From positions 8,678 through 53,945 of the forward strand of contig JACABD010000022.1 in the NCBI GenBank assembly GCA_013377075.1: 45,268 bases of DNA, written 5' to 3'. How positions within the stretch are numbered: position 1 is the stretch's first letter; each line of letters begins with the position of its first letter. Origin of the DNA: Geobacteraceae bacterium. GTDB lineage: Bacteria; Desulfobacterota; Desulfuromonadia; Geobacterales; DSM-12255. Under the pieces are notes generated by a model. The model was not told where the DNA came from and ran no database searches. It saw only the letters and a list, made by a program, of their open reading frames with translations. Positions 23,606 through 32,172 of this stretch are shown piece by piece. The position numbers were made by a program, and so were the translations under genes.

Positions 23606-24157
23606 ATGTTTTTGATCCAGCTTATGGTAAGTCTGTTTGAGCTTATGCTGATGGTGGTGATGTCCGGCGTGATTATTTACACCATCTACCGGATTTTCAT
23701 AAAGGCAAACAGAGATTTTGACATGGAAGAAGAGATTGCAAAGGGGAACATCGCTGTCGGTATTCTTGTTGCGACAATCATGGTTTCAGCTGCGCTGCTG
23801 CTCGAAAAGGGGCTGGGAGCGTCAGTCGGCATGTTCAAGCTCTCACTCTCCGCTCCCGATGAAATAGCCATGCCCCTCTGGCAGACAGCCCTTCTGACAC
23901 TCAGCCATCTGACTCTAACCCTCGCCATAGCACTGTTTACGGTTTCAGCAACCCTGAGACTCTTCGGAAGACTGGCACGGAACATAAACCCGCAGATGAA
24001 ACTTGGTGAGCATCTGAAAAACGGCAATGTCGCTGTGGGTATTCTGCTTGCAGCAGTTGTTTTTATTGCCACACACTATGTCGGTGAAGGGGTAAGTTCC
24101 CTGACCAAGGCGCTGGTGCCCCAGCCGAAGATCGGCAAGATCGAGATAATGAAGTAA
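23606..24157 (+). CDS. DUF350 membrane protein with internal duplication
   Basis: This 183-residue inner-membrane protein has about four hydrophobic segments (6-29, 46-65, 92-115, 141-160). It contains two DUF350-like halves: EEEIAKGNIAVGILVATIMVSAALLLEKGL and KLGEHLKNGNVAVGILLAAVVFIATHYVGEG share the GN-x-AVGIL core. DUF350 (UPF0719) is a small conserved membrane family of unknown activity. AGGAGA lies 7 nt upstream of ATG. It is co-directional with the preceding transglutaminase-like gene, and a stem-loop follows. The duplication and the partnership are direct observations; the function is not known. Confidence 0.85.
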   Translation: MFLIQLMVSLFELMLMVVMSGVIIYTIYRIFIKANRDFDMEEEIAKGNIAVGILVATIMVSAALLLEKGLGASVGMFKLSLSAPDEIAMPLWQTALLTLSHLTLTLAIALFTVSATLRLFGRLARNINPQMKLGEHLKNGNVAVGILLAAVVFIATHYVGEGVSSLTKALVPQPKIGKIEIMK

Positions 24158-24187
24158 CCAACCTGACTTAGTCACCATTGATTTTCA

Positions 24188-24228
24188 TGACCCTCCTGAG
24201 CTGTAAAAAGATGACTCCAGGAGGGTCA
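24188..24228. terminator. Hairpin between converging DUF350 and mtnP genes
   Basis: Perfect 11-bp arms TGACCCTCCTG (24188-24198) and CAGGAGGGTCA (24218-24228). There is no clear T-tract, so termination efficiency is uncertain. Confidence 0.6.
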
Positions 24229-24263
24229 CATTAGAGACGGTTTTCAGCTGTCAGGTGATCAGA

Positions 24264-25127
24264 TCAAAGGTACTTTCCAACAATTACATCAAGATCAGCC
24301 TTTGCCTTCTCAGGGATCGTTTTCCTGTCTGTTATGACCGCATACTGCATTGCTGTTGCGCAGGGGCAGGATCTCTCCGCAGCTATGCCACTTACAGCAT
24401 GACGAATGATGTTTTTCGCCATGGCGACATTCTGGTGGATAATCTTGATGATAGCCTCCACCGTCACATCTTCATGGGAATTGTGCCAGCAGTCGTAATC
24501 TGTCGAAAGGGCAATGATTCCGTAGCAGATCTCCGCTTCCCTCGCAAGTTTGGCTTCAGTCAGGTTGGTCATGCCGATAATCGAGGCATCAAGTCCCCTG
24601 TACATGAGCGACTCCGCCCGTGTGGAGAACGCCGGACCTTCCATGCAGATGTAGGTTCCACCACGGTGAACAGTTGCACCGGCGCTCTTTGCGGCACTCT
24701 CTAGCCTGTCGGAGAGGCTGGCGCAGACAGGATCGGCAAAGCCTGCATGGGCAACAACACCATTGCCGAAAAAGGTATCTTTCCTGACCCCTTTTGTCCG
24801 GTCGATGAACTGGTCGGGGATGACGATATGTCCGGGGACAATCTCTTCTTTAAGGCTGCCAACCGCAGAGACAGAGATTATCTGCTCGACACCGAGCTTT
24901 TTCATACCGTAGATATTTGCACGATAATTTACTTCCGATGGCAAGAAGCGGTGCCCACGGCCATGGCGGGGTAGAAATACCATCTTCACTCCGTTCAGAG
25001 TCCCGGTTATAAAGAGATCTGAAGGGTCACCAAAAGGTGTTGACACAACCTCCTCATTCACATCTGTAAGCCCCTCCATCTCGTACAGTCCACTGCCGCC
25101 GATAACTCCGATTACCTTTTCAGACAT
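24264..25127 (-). CDS. mtnP: S-methyl-5'-thioadenosine phosphorylase
   Basis: This 287-residue PNP-family enzyme splits methylthioadenosine, the by-product of polyamine and related SAM reactions, into adenine and methylthioribose-1-phosphate for methionine salvage. Landmarks are [15 protein letters not shown] at the N-terminus, [53 protein letters not shown] and [31 protein letters not shown], all in family order. The last motif (DYDCWH) favours MTA phosphorylase over purine nucleoside phosphorylase. The start overlaps the end of rlmN by 8 bp, with GAGGTGG upstream, so the two genes are translationally linked. Confidence 0.95.
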   Translation of the reverse strand: MSEKVIGVIGGSGLYEMEGLTDVNEEVVSTPFGDPSDLFITGTLNGVKMVFLPRHGRGHRFLPSEVNYRANIYGMKKLGVEQIISVSAVGSLKEEIVPGHIVIPDQFIDRTKGVRKDTFFGNGVVAHAGFADPVCASLSDRLESAAKSAGATVHRGGTYICMEGPAFSTRAESLMYRGLDASIIGMTNLTEAKLAREAEICYGIIALSTDYDCWHNSHEDVTVEAIIKIIHQNVAMAKNIIRHAVSGIAAERSCPCATAMQYAVITDRKTIPEKAKADLDVIVGKYL

Positions 25128-26169
25128 CTTCCACCTCGTTAATTAATTTGAGCTTATCAAGTTTTCCTTTCAGCTGACCGCAGGCAGCAGAGATTTCGCC
25201 ACCACGACTGCTTCTGGTTATGACCGTCACGTTGCGATCAATTAGATATTTGTGAAATGCGTCTACAGCCGCTTGCGTCGGGCTTTTGAAGCCAGCCCCC
25301 TCATGCTCGTTGAACGGGATCAGATTCACCTTATTGGGAATGTCGCTGGTTAGTTTCAGCAGCCTTTTTGCATCTTCCAGCGAATCGTTAAGACCACCTA
25401 TCAGGACATATTCAATGGTGATCTTGCGACTGGAGGGGAGCGGAAACTCACGACAGGCCTTGAGCAGCTCTTTCAGCGGATATTTACGATTGATCGGCAT
25501 AATCTGGCTGCGCAGCTCGTCCGTTGTGGCATTAAGCGATACGGCCAGGTTGACAGTAACCCGCCTGCCAAGCTCAGCCATCTGCGGAACAAGACCGCAA
25601 GTGGAGACCGTGATCCTCCGGTTTGAAAGCTGCAATCCGTTGCCATTGAGCATGATCTCGATAGCCCGGACGAGGTTGTCCAGATTTTGTAGCGGCTCAC
25701 CCATCCCCATGAAGACGATGTTGCGGATCTCTGCGTCTTTTTTTGCAGCACAGACCTGATTGATTATCTCAGCTGTAGTCAGGTTGCGCTTGAGCTTGAA
25801 GGTTCCGGTAAGGCAGAATTCACACCCCATGGCACACCCCACCTGTGTTGAGACACAGAGGGTGTTTCTCCCCTCGTCAGGGATCAGAACCGATTCGACA
25901 GCCTCCCCGTCTTCGAGAGTAAAGAGATATTTCCTGACGCCGTCACTCCCCTCTTCCACGGTAGCTGCCGTAAATTCGCTGATGCAGGCCGTGGCTTCGA
26001 GTTCGGCGCGAAAATCCTTGGAGAGATTGGTCATCTGTTCAAAGGAAGTCGCCCCCAACTGGTAGATCCATTTGAATATCTGTGTGGCACGGAACCGCTC
26101 TTTCCCCTTGCCGGAAAGAAACTGCTCAAGTTCCTGCAAATTAAAGTTTTTAAGGTCTGTTTTTGGCAT
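25120..26169 (-). CDS. rlmN: Dual-specificity rRNA/tRNA adenine-C2 methyltransferase RlmN
   Basis: This 349-residue radical SAM enzyme methylates A2503 of 23S rRNA and A37 of some tRNAs. The [4Fe-4S] motif C112-x3-C116-x2-C119 lies in [12 protein letters not shown]. The resolving Cys in [13 protein letters not shown] is at about 330, and GMGEPL, STCGL and the C-terminal GGLNDS are present. Length is typical. GAGGAG lies just upstream of ATG. In many gammaproteobacteria rlmN is co-directional with pilF and rodZ; here it is adjacent but divergently transcribed from a pilF-like/rodZ pair, with mtnP downstream. Confidence 0.97.
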   Translation of the reverse strand: MPKTDLKNFNLQELEQFLSGKGKERFRATQIFKWIYQLGATSFEQMTNLSKDFRAELEATACISEFTAATVEEGSDGVRKYLFTLEDGEAVESVLIPDEGRNTLCVSTQVGCAMGCEFCLTGTFKLKRNLTTAEIINQVCAAKKDAEIRNIVFMGMGEPLQNLDNLVRAIEIMLNGNGLQLSNRRITVSTCGLVPQMAELGRRVTVNLAVSLNATTDELRSQIMPINRKYPLKELLKACREFPLPSSRKITIEYVLIGGLNDSLEDAKRLLKLTSDIPNKVNLIPFNEHEGAGFKSPTQAAVDAFHKYLIDRNVTVITRSSRGGEISAACGQLKGKLDKLKLINEVEDV

Positions 26170-26190
26170 AAATCTCCTCTTCTGCCAAAC

Positions 26191-26219
26191 ATACTAAGAC
26201 AAACGCAGATTGCTATCAA
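26191..26219 (-). promoter_or_regulatory. Predicted promoter of rlmN-mtnP
   Basis: Minus strand: TTGATA (26214-26219), 17-bp spacer, TAGTAT (26191-26196), 22 bp before the rlmN start. The same hexamers and spacing are seen at 11416-11444. Confidence 0.55.
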
Positions 26220-26248
26220 GTTAAAGAAGTTTCGCAAAGTGACGTTCA

Positions 26249-26277
26249 TTGACAAGTAGCGGTAATTCTGCTACTTA
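26249..26277 (+). promoter_or_regulatory. Predicted pilF-rodZ promoter containing an inverted repeat
   Basis: TTGACA (26249-26254), 17-bp spacer, TACTTA (26272-26277) preceded by an extended TG. A perfect inverted repeat AAGTAGC (26254-26260) and GCTACTT (26270-26276) spans the spacer, placing a possible operator exactly under RNA polymerase. Confidence 0.5.
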
Positions 26278-26342
26278 TCCGTTATTCAGTCAAATTTCAA
26301 GATGACCTGCTGACGGCTTAAGACTTCCCAAAAGGGGATATT

Positions 26343-27095
26343 GTGAGAGTGCGTTTTTCGAGATTTTTCCTCTATGCCTCCGCTGCACTGCTCTTCACAG
26401 GTTGTGCTCTGGGCGTTTCATCAAAAAAGCAGGCCACTTATCACTTCCAGATGGGACTTTCATACCTAGGCGAGAACAATGTCACCAGCGCCCTGGTTGA
26501 ATTCACCGAAGCCGAAAAAATAGACCCGGACAACCACGAACTACAGAACTATCTCGGGTTGGTCTACTTCAGAAAAAACAAATTCGACATCTCCGAAAAG
26601 AAATATCTCCGCTCCATCGCCTTAAAACCCGACTACTCTGATGCAAGGAACAATCTTGCAGTAACCTATCTTGAGATGAAACGATGGGATGACGCCATTT
26701 ATCAGCTAAAGCAGGTAAGCGAGGATATCTTCTATCAAAATCAGGCTAACGCAGGCATAAATCTGGCCATCGCCTTGCATGGTAAGGGTGATTTCAAACA
26801 GGCCATGGAAGTACTTCGCCCCCTGGCGGTCTCTTACCCCCTTGACCCAAGAATCCGCTACAATATGGGCAAGATCTATTATGCAACTGACAAGATGGAT
26901 CTTGCTGTCACAGAGTACAAAAAGTCCATCGACATCTACCCTGACTACCTCCAGGCCCACTACAGCCTTGCCCAGGCAAAGATGAAACAGGGCGACCGCA
27001 AAGGCGCTGCAAAACATTTCCGCGAAGTTGTCAGAATCGCTCCTGATACCGAGATGGCCCAACTCTCCAGGGAATATTTAGATCTCCTCAAATGA
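26343..27095 (+). CDS. pilF: TPR lipoprotein, PilF/PilW-like type IV pilus biogenesis factor
   Basis: This 250-residue protein starts at GTG behind AAGGGGAT. A signal peptide ends in a lipobox-like LLFTGC with Cys about residue 21 (Phe at -3 is less usual), so it is probably an outer-membrane lipoprotein. The mature part has about six TPRs (LQNYLGLVYFRKNKFDISEKKYLRSIALKPDYSDARNNLAVTYLE and so on). In type IV pilus systems PilF/PilW is the pilotin that brings the secretin to the outer membrane. The assignment rests on the TPR lipoprotein form and the rlmN-pilF-rodZ neighbourhood. It overlaps rodZ by 4 bp. Confidence 0.8.
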   Translation: MRVRFSRFFLYASAALLFTGCALGVSSKKQATYHFQMGLSYLGENNVTSALVEFTEAEKIDPDNHELQNYLGLVYFRKNKFDISEKKYLRSIALKPDYSDARNNLAVTYLEMKRWDDAIYQLKQVSEDIFYQNQANAGINLAIALHGKGDFKQAMEVLRPLAVSYPLDPRIRYNMGKIYYATDKMDLAVTEYKKSIDIYPDYLQAHYSLAQAKMKQGDRKGAAKHFREVVRIAPDTEMAQLSREYLDLLK

Positions 27096-27910
27096 CCCCC
27101 TTTAATACAGATAACAGCTCAGAATCGCTGGACATAGCCACACTCGGCTCATGGCTCAAAGCTGCAAGAGAGGAGCGGGGCCAGTCTGTTGACGATGTTT
27201 CAAAAATAACCCGGATCGGCAAGAACTATATTGAAGCAATAGAAGAAGGGGCTGAATCAAAACTGCCGAGTCAGGCATACACCAGAGGGTTTATCCGCCT
27301 CTATGCCTCCCATCTTGGTTTTTCGGCTGAAGAGACACTCGCGAAAATGAATATGTCTAGCGCTGAACCTCCCCCGGCAGAGCCATCATCCTCAGCGGCC
27401 CGTATCACGATCAGTTCCGCCAAAGCCCATTACAGCCGGGCGATTATCCTGGTACTGCTCCTCTCCATGACATCTGTTTGCGGATATTTATTTTTTAAAA
27501 CAAGATCTGCTAAAAAAACCGCTGAACAGGCACCCAGCAAAGCAACAGTGCAGCCCCTTAACAACGAAAAGAGTTCCGTTGCTGTTCAGCCAAAAGTTGC
27601 CACTGGAACCCCAGCATCACCCCTTTTACAGAGCGTTCCCAAAGCAGTCGATTCTCAGGGGATAATATTGAGGCTAAAGGCTATCACAGACGGCAGGATT
27701 CATATCACCTTAGACGGTTCAATATCTCAGGATTACGATCTTGTTACTGGGGATCTTGTCGAATGGAAGGCCGAGAACAATTTCCTGCTTGATCTTGACA
27801 ATGCAGCCTCGGTTGAAGGCGAGCTTGACGGAGTCAAACTTGGTGTCTTTGGCGACCCCGGAAAAGCAGCCCATCTTTTACTGAAAGCAGACGGCGTTCA
27901 CAAAGAGTGA
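27092..27910 (+). CDS. rodZ: RodZ-like cell-shape protein (HTH, one membrane span, DUF4115)
   Basis: This 272-residue protein has an N-terminal Xre-type helix-turn-helix of the RodZ class (about 16-85: LGSWLKAAREERGQSVDDVSKITRIGKNYIEAIEEG...RGFIRLYASHLG). A Ser/Pro/Ala-rich stretch follows, then one membrane helix (116-135), a second linker and a C-terminal periplasmic DUF4115-type beta domain (IILRLKAITDGRIHITLDGS...). RodZ links MreB filaments to the elongasome. It is translationally coupled to the pilF-like gene by ATGA overlap. The ispG gene, which often follows rodZ elsewhere, is absent here. Confidence 0.88.
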   Translation: MTPFNTDNSSESLDIATLGSWLKAAREERGQSVDDVSKITRIGKNYIEAIEEGAESKLPSQAYTRGFIRLYASHLGFSAEETLAKMNMSSAEPPPAEPSSSAARITISSAKAHYSRAIILVLLLSMTSVCGYLFFKTRSAKKTAEQAPSKATVQPLNNEKSSVAVQPKVATGTPASPLLQSVPKAVDSQGIILRLKAITDGRIHITLDGSISQDYDLVTGDLVEWKAENNFLLDLDNAASVEGELDGVKLGVFGDPGKAAHLLLKADGVHKE

Positions 27911-27930
27911 AATTTCAGTAGCAGATCACC

Positions 27931-27958
27931 TTGACACCCGAATACTCCATGATAAGAT
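27931..27958 (+). promoter_or_regulatory. Predicted promoter of the receiver-uspA pair
   Basis: Perfect TTGACA (27931-27936), 16-bp spacer, TAAGAT (27953-27958). Confidence 0.55.
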
Positions 27959-27979
27959 TTTTTCACAATAAAATGATTC

Positions 27980-28375
27980 ATGGAGTCTTGTTTGCCTAAA
28001 TCCGCCAAACGGATACTGCTTGTAGATGATGAAGAAAACGCCAGGGTAGCCCTCTCCCGGCTTCTTACCAGAGAGGGCTATATCGTTGACACTGTTGCCA
28101 ACGGCTTTGAGGCTCTCAATCATCTACGCGAGCATGATGTAAATCTTATCGTCACTGACATAAACATGCCGGAGATGGACGGGATAGAATTTCTGCGCGA
28201 GGTAAATAAATCCTTCCCTGGCAGCAATGTCGTCATGATCACAGCTTACGGCGGAGTCGAAACATATATTGAAGCGATCAATCTTGGTGCATTCGAATAC
28301 ATAAACAAACCGGTCAGGATTGAAGAGTTAAAATCGATAATCGACCGTGTTTTTTCACCACAGGTTAGCCATTAA
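27980..28375 (+). CDS. Single-domain response regulator (CheY-like receiver)
   Basis: This 131-residue protein is just a receiver domain: acidic D16/D17, phospho-acceptor D60 (LIVTDINMPEMDG), MITAY with the switch Thr, and NKP with K110. It has no output domain, so it should act through protein contact or as a phosphate relay. The start is ambiguous: ATG at 27980, or TTG at 27992 with GGAG (27982-27985) 6 nt before it. The second option gives 127 residues and removes MESC. A uspA gene follows 13 bp after the stop. The candidate partner is the receiver-kinase downstream. Confidence 0.88.
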   Translation: MESCLPKSAKRILLVDDEENARVALSRLLTREGYIVDTVANGFEALNHLREHDVNLIVTDINMPEMDGIEFLREVNKSFPGSNVVMITAYGGVETYIEAINLGAFEYINKPVRIEELKSIIDRVFSPQVSH

Positions 28376-28388
28376 GACGGAGGGGCGG

Positions 28389-28832
28389 ATGAAAAAGTTC
28401 TCAACAATTCTTTTTGCAAACGATTTTTCCGAAGGGGCAAATCACGCTTTTGATTATGCCCTCTCACTAGCAAAGCAGTACTCGTCAAAACTTTTGATCG
28501 TCCATGTAATAAATGAACCGGTAGACCTGCGGGGTTTTTATGTGCCCCATATCTCTTTCGAAAACCTGGAGCAGGAGATTGCAGACAGTGCAGACAAGAT
28601 GATGCATCGCTTTTGCAGCGAAAATCTTGCCGGTTTTGATAATTTTGAAAGATTTGTTCTAAGCGGTGTCCCCTACGAGGAGATTGTCAAAAAAGCCGAT
28701 GAGAGCGGAGCCGACCTGATCATCATGGGGACCCACGGCAGGAAAGGGGTCGACCATCTCCTTTTTGGCAGCACAGCAGAGAGGGTTGTCAGAAATGCCC
28801 TCTGCCCTGTAATGACGGTTCGCCTCTCCTAG
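28389..28832 (+). CDS. Universal stress protein (UspA family)
   Basis: This 147-residue cytosolic protein of the ATP-binding Usp class has FSTILFANDFSEGANHAFDYALSLA at the N-terminus and a complete G-x2-G-x9-G-S/T nucleotide loop (GTHG...GST) near the C-terminus, followed by AERVVRNALCPVMTV. Such proteins respond to starvation and redox stress. ATG at 28389 with GGAGG at 28379-28383 is chosen over an upstream in-frame ATG that lies inside the preceding gene. It is in one operon with the receiver protein and is followed by a terminator. Confidence 0.93.
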   Translation: MKKFSTILFANDFSEGANHAFDYALSLAKQYSSKLLIVHVINEPVDLRGFYVPHISFENLEQEIADSADKMMHRFCSENLAGFDNFERFVLSGVPYEEIVKKADESGADLIIMGTHGRKGVDHLLFGSTAERVVRNALCPVMTVRLS

Positions 28833-28860
28833 AATACACCTGCCTTAAAATTCCACTTAC

Positions 28861-28890
28861 GAGCAGCAGACCGTCTGCTGCTCATTTTTT
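28861..28890 (+). terminator. Intrinsic terminator after uspA
   Basis: Perfect 10-bp arms GAGCAGCAGA (28861-28870) and TCTGCTGCTC (28874-28883), 3-nt loop, then ATTTTTT. The next start codon begins directly at the end of the T-run. Confidence 0.9.
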
Positions 28891-30072
28891 ATGGGACCCA
28901 TGCCAAACAGAGCCAATGCCAGAATCCTTGTAATAGATGATGAAGAGAGCATCCTTAACCTTGTTGCCATAGTCCTTGGCAATCAGGGGTACAGGATTGA
29001 AAAAGCCAATGATGCTTTCAAAGGGATGGAGATGGTTGCAGCCCACAACCCCTCGCTGGTTATCCTTGACTACATGATGCCGGGCATGGATGGCCTACAG
29101 GCGCTAAAACAGATCAAGAGCGGCTATCCAGATACCTATGTCATCATGTTTACCGGCAAGGGGAGTGAAGAAATTGCCGTTGAACTGATGAAGGCCGGCG
29201 CATCCGACTACATAATTAAGCCATTCAGCAACAAAGATCTGGTCGAACGGGTTCAAAATGTACTCAAGGTAAGAACGGTCGAGATATCCAACCGCGAGCT
29301 GACATTAGAGCGGGAACAACTGCTGCAAGAGATAAAAGCATGGAATGAAGAGCTCGAACTGAGAATTAGAAAGGAATCCGAAGCCCTTAAAAAAGCCCAT
29401 GCAGAGGTTGTTCAGTCACAAAAACTCGCGACACTCGGCTATCTTGCCGCAGGGATGGCCCATGAGATCCGGAACCCCCTCAATTCAATTGCACTTTTTG
29501 TACAGTTAATAAAGGAAGGGGTTAATGATCTTGAAAAGGTAGAATATATCGAAAAGATCCTCAAAGAAGTTGACCGTGTTGACGCAACTCTTGGCAAACT
29601 CCTCGACACGGCAAGAAGACCGCGTTTTGAGCTAGCCGAAGTTGATATAGGGGAAGTGATACAGAAGGCTCTGGATAGCTTCACACCGCAGATAAATACT
29701 CAAGGGATTGAGCTCAACTACTCCTCCAGAAAAAATATTCCACACCTTATGGCAGACCCGGCTGAGATTCAGCAGATTTTCACAAATCTTCTCCTTAATG
29801 CTGTTGATGAAATGCCTGAAAGCGGCAGACTCGACATCGAACTCGATTACGACAGCAATGACATTGTAATTCTTGTAAGCGACAGTGGCAGGGGCATTCC
29901 GGAAAAACACCTGCCTAATATCTTTGATCCGTTCTTTACCACAAAAAACCGTGGCACAGGAATGGGTCTGCCGATTGTCCTCAGAATCGTCAAAAATTAT
30001 GGGGGCAAGATCGAAATAACCAATACCGGCAATAGCGGAACAACATTCCTTATACGACTGCCCATTGCCTGA
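28891..30072 (+). CDS. Hybrid receiver-histidine kinase, soluble
   Basis: This 393-residue cytosolic protein has an N-terminal receiver (D16/D17, phospho-acceptor D60, K110), a coiled coil (about 132-175) and HisKA with the phospho-His H191 in GMAHEIRNPLNSI. HATPase_c follows with N box NLLLNAVDE, G1 DSGRGIP and G2 GTGMGLPIV. It has no membrane segment or sensor domain, so its input is probably phosphorylation of its own receiver by another kinase. The ATG at 28891 directly follows the uspA terminator T-run and has no ribosome site; ATG at 28900 is an alternative. A stand-alone receiver follows. Confidence 0.93.
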   Translation: MGPMPNRANARILVIDDEESILNLVAIVLGNQGYRIEKANDAFKGMEMVAAHNPSLVILDYMMPGMDGLQALKQIKSGYPDTYVIMFTGKGSEEIAVELMKAGASDYIIKPFSNKDLVERVQNVLKVRTVEISNRELTLEREQLLQEIKAWNEELELRIRKESEALKKAHAEVVQSQKLATLGYLAAGMAHEIRNPLNSIALFVQLIKEGVNDLEKVEYIEKILKEVDRVDATLGKLLDTARRPRFELAEVDIGEVIQKALDSFTPQINTQGIELNYSSRKNIPHLMADPAEIQQIFTNLLLNAVDEMPESGRLDIELDYDSNDIVILVSDSGRGIPEKHLPNIFDPFFTTKNRGTGMGLPIVLRIVKNYGGKIEITNTGNSGTTFLIRLPIA

Positions 30073-30176
30073 TTGCAGAAACTTCGAATTATCACCTTCC
30101 TAAAATAACAGTACCCTTTCAATTTCATGTAAAATTAGATATTATTACGCCTCACCTGAACAAAGAGGCCCTAACC

Positions 30177-30566
30177 TTGAACCGACCCGTAACCGTTCTG
30201 CTTATTGACGACGACACCTTCTTCCTGAAAGTACTCTCTGAGGCCTTTTCCGGGAGTGGTTTTGACGTTTTTACAGCAGTTGACGGCAATGAAGGGGTAA
30301 AGGCGTTTATCGAAAACAAGCCGCAAGTCGTTATCTGCGATCTCATCATGCCAGGAATGGGCGGAGTCAGCACCTGCATGACCATCAGAAAAATTGCCGC
30401 ACAGAACGAACCGATCATCGCCCTTCTCACCTCAATGTTCAAGGGCCCGCCAAGAATGCTACAGTCACCTGAAATGGGAGCAAAGATACATATCCCGAAA
30501 TCAACCCACCCATTGAACGTGGTCGTCCTTGTTGAGCAGCTTCTTGCCAGAGCAGTAGAGGCGTAA
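30177..30566 (+). CDS. Single-domain response regulator, divergent receiver
   Basis: This 129-residue receiver domain has the acidic triplet DDD at 11-13, phospho-acceptor D55 (VVICDLIMPGMGG), LLTSM with the switch Thr, and K108 in IPKST. The proline that usually follows the Lys is missing, and the C-terminal helix is short. Start is TTG at 30177 behind AAGAGG. It has no output domain. Position after the receiver-kinase suggests it is one phosphate acceptor in the same relay; it ends 4 bp before the flavoprotein gene, probably in one transcript. Confidence 0.82.
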   Translation: MNRPVTVLLIDDDTFFLKVLSEAFSGSGFDVFTAVDGNEGVKAFIENKPQVVICDLIMPGMGGVSTCMTIRKIAAQNEPIIALLTSMFKGPPRMLQSPEMGAKIHIPKSTHPLNVVVLVEQLLARAVEA

Positions 30567-30570
30567 CCAA

Positions 30571-32172
30571 GTGCTCCCTGAAAAAACATTTTTTCTTCTC
30601 AGAAACATCTGCGCCCCTTACACGGAAAACGAGGCAGAAGTGCCGATCAGGGTTGCCCGGCTTTTCTCATTAAATCCAGATGAAATCCTCGATTTCAGGA
30701 TAGTGCGAAAAGGTGTTGATGCCCGCAAAAAGTCGAAAATCCTCTATGTGTACACTATCGAGTTCAGGGTGAGCGATGCGGAGAGGTTCTGGCTGAGGCA
30801 TTCAGATTCGCCGGATCTGAAAATCTCGGAAAAGATTTCATCGCCAAATCCGGAAATATTAACCAGTACAAAGAAAATCGCCATTGTCGGCAGCGGCCCT
30901 GCAGGTCTTTTTGCGGCGCTAAGACTTGCTGAGTATGGATTGACACCGCTTTTGCTTGAGCGAGGCCGGCCGGTGGAAGAACGGATTCACGATGTCAACA
31001 GGTTCTGGCAGGATGGTATTCTCAATGAAAACAGTAATGTCCAGTTCGGCGAGGGTGGCGCCGGGACATTTTCCGACGGCAAACTGACTACCCGCGTCAA
31101 GGATCAAAACTGCGGCTATATCCTGCGAAGGCTTGTCGAATTTGGTGCCCCGCCGGAGATAGAGTGGCTTGCAAAGCCCCATGTCGGTAGTGACCGTTTG
31201 CGGGCCGTGCTTGTCAACGTCAGGAAATATTTACTGCAGAAAGGTCTTGAGATTCGTTTCTCCACAAAGCTCACCGGACTTGGGCTTATAAATAGCGGAT
31301 TGCAGAAGGTTATCCTCAATGAAAAGGACGAGGAATCCTGTGACGCTCTGATCCTCGCTCCGGGACACAGTGCCCGTGACACCTACGCCATGCTCCACTC
31401 CATCGGCGTGACGATGGAGCAGAAACCTTTTGCCGTAGGCTTCCGGGTCGAGCATCCACAGGAGCTGATAAACTTTATCCAGTACGGTATTGCCTCTGAC
31501 GTGCGCCTCCCTGCAGCCGACTATGCCCTCGCCTGGAATGACCCTGCCACAGGCCGCTCTGCCTACTCCTTCTGCATGTGCCCCGGAGGTGAGGTCATCG
31601 CAAGCTCTTCGGAGAACGACGGAGTGGTGGTGAACGGCATGAGCAACCTGAAAAGAGACAGCGGTTTTGCCAACAGCGCCCTTGTGGCAACCGTCAAAAC
31701 CAGTGACTTTAGTGGCAGTTCGCCCCTTGCAGGGATAGAATTCCAGCGAGACCTCGAAAGATCTGCCTTCAGAGCCGGAGGCAACGCCTATAAAGCCCCT
31801 GCACAAGGGTTGATGGAGTTCATGAAACTTAAGGGGGGGAGAGATTTTAAATCATCCTACCTCCCGGGAGTTACCCGCTCTCAACTGGATGAACTGGTAC
31901 CGGATTACATCACAAAGACCATCAGGGACGGAATCACTTCCTTTGACCGTAAAATGCGCGGTTTCCTCTGTGCCGAAGCAACTCTGGTCGGTGTCGAAAG
32001 CCGCACATCCGCCCCTCTGCGGATTTTGCGCGGCGAGGATTTTCAGTCACTCTCCATCAGGGGGCTATACCCATGCGGTGAGGGCGCGGGCTATGCCGGA
32101 GGGATAATGAGCGCGGCACTTGATGGTATCAGGGTTGCCGATGCTCTTGCAAAGGAACTTGGAGCAGAATGA
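30571..32172 (+). CDS. FAD-dependent dehydrogenase-like protein (COG2509)
   Basis: This 533-residue flavoprotein starts at GTG. An N-terminal domain of about 100 residues precedes a Rossmann dinucleotide fold with IVGSGPAGLFAALRLAEYG near residue 103-121, then ERG, and GEGGAGTFSDGKLTTRVKD, which is characteristic of this uncharacterised group. The end has the FAD-binding GLYPCGEGAGYAGGIMSAALDGIRVADAL. The family is widespread and annotated only as an FAD/NAD(P)-binding oxidoreductase; no substrate is known. It overlaps the next gene by 4 bp. Confidence 0.9.
   Translation: MLPEKTFFLLRNICAPYTENEAEVPIRVARLFSLNPDEILDFRIVRKGVDARKKSKILYVYTIEFRVSDAERFWLRHSDSPDLKISEKISSPNPEILTSTKKIAIVGSGPAGLFAALRLAEYGLTPLLLERGRPVEERIHDVNRFWQDGILNENSNVQFGEGGAGTFSDGKLTTRVKDQNCGYILRRLVEFGAPPEIEWLAKPHVGSDRLRAVLVNVRKYLLQKGLEIRFSTKLTGLGLINSGLQKVILNEKDEESCDALILAPGHSARDTYAMLHSIGVTMEQKPFAVGFRVEHPQELINFIQYGIASDVRLPAADYALAWNDPATGRSAYSFCMCPGGEVIASSSENDGVVVNGMSNLKRDSGFANSALVATVKTSDFSGSSPLAGIEFQRDLERSAFRAGGNAYKAPAQGLMEFMKLKGGRDFKSSYLPGVTRSQLDELVPDYITKTIRDGITSFDRKMRGFLCAEATLVGVESRTSAPLRILRGEDFQSLSIRGLYPCGEGAGYAGGIMSAALDGIRVADALAKELGAE

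Noticed and set aside
31231-31806. 191-codon minus-strand open frame inside the COG2509 gene
   Set aside because: Antisense shadow of conserved flavoprotein motifs; no recognisable protein features.
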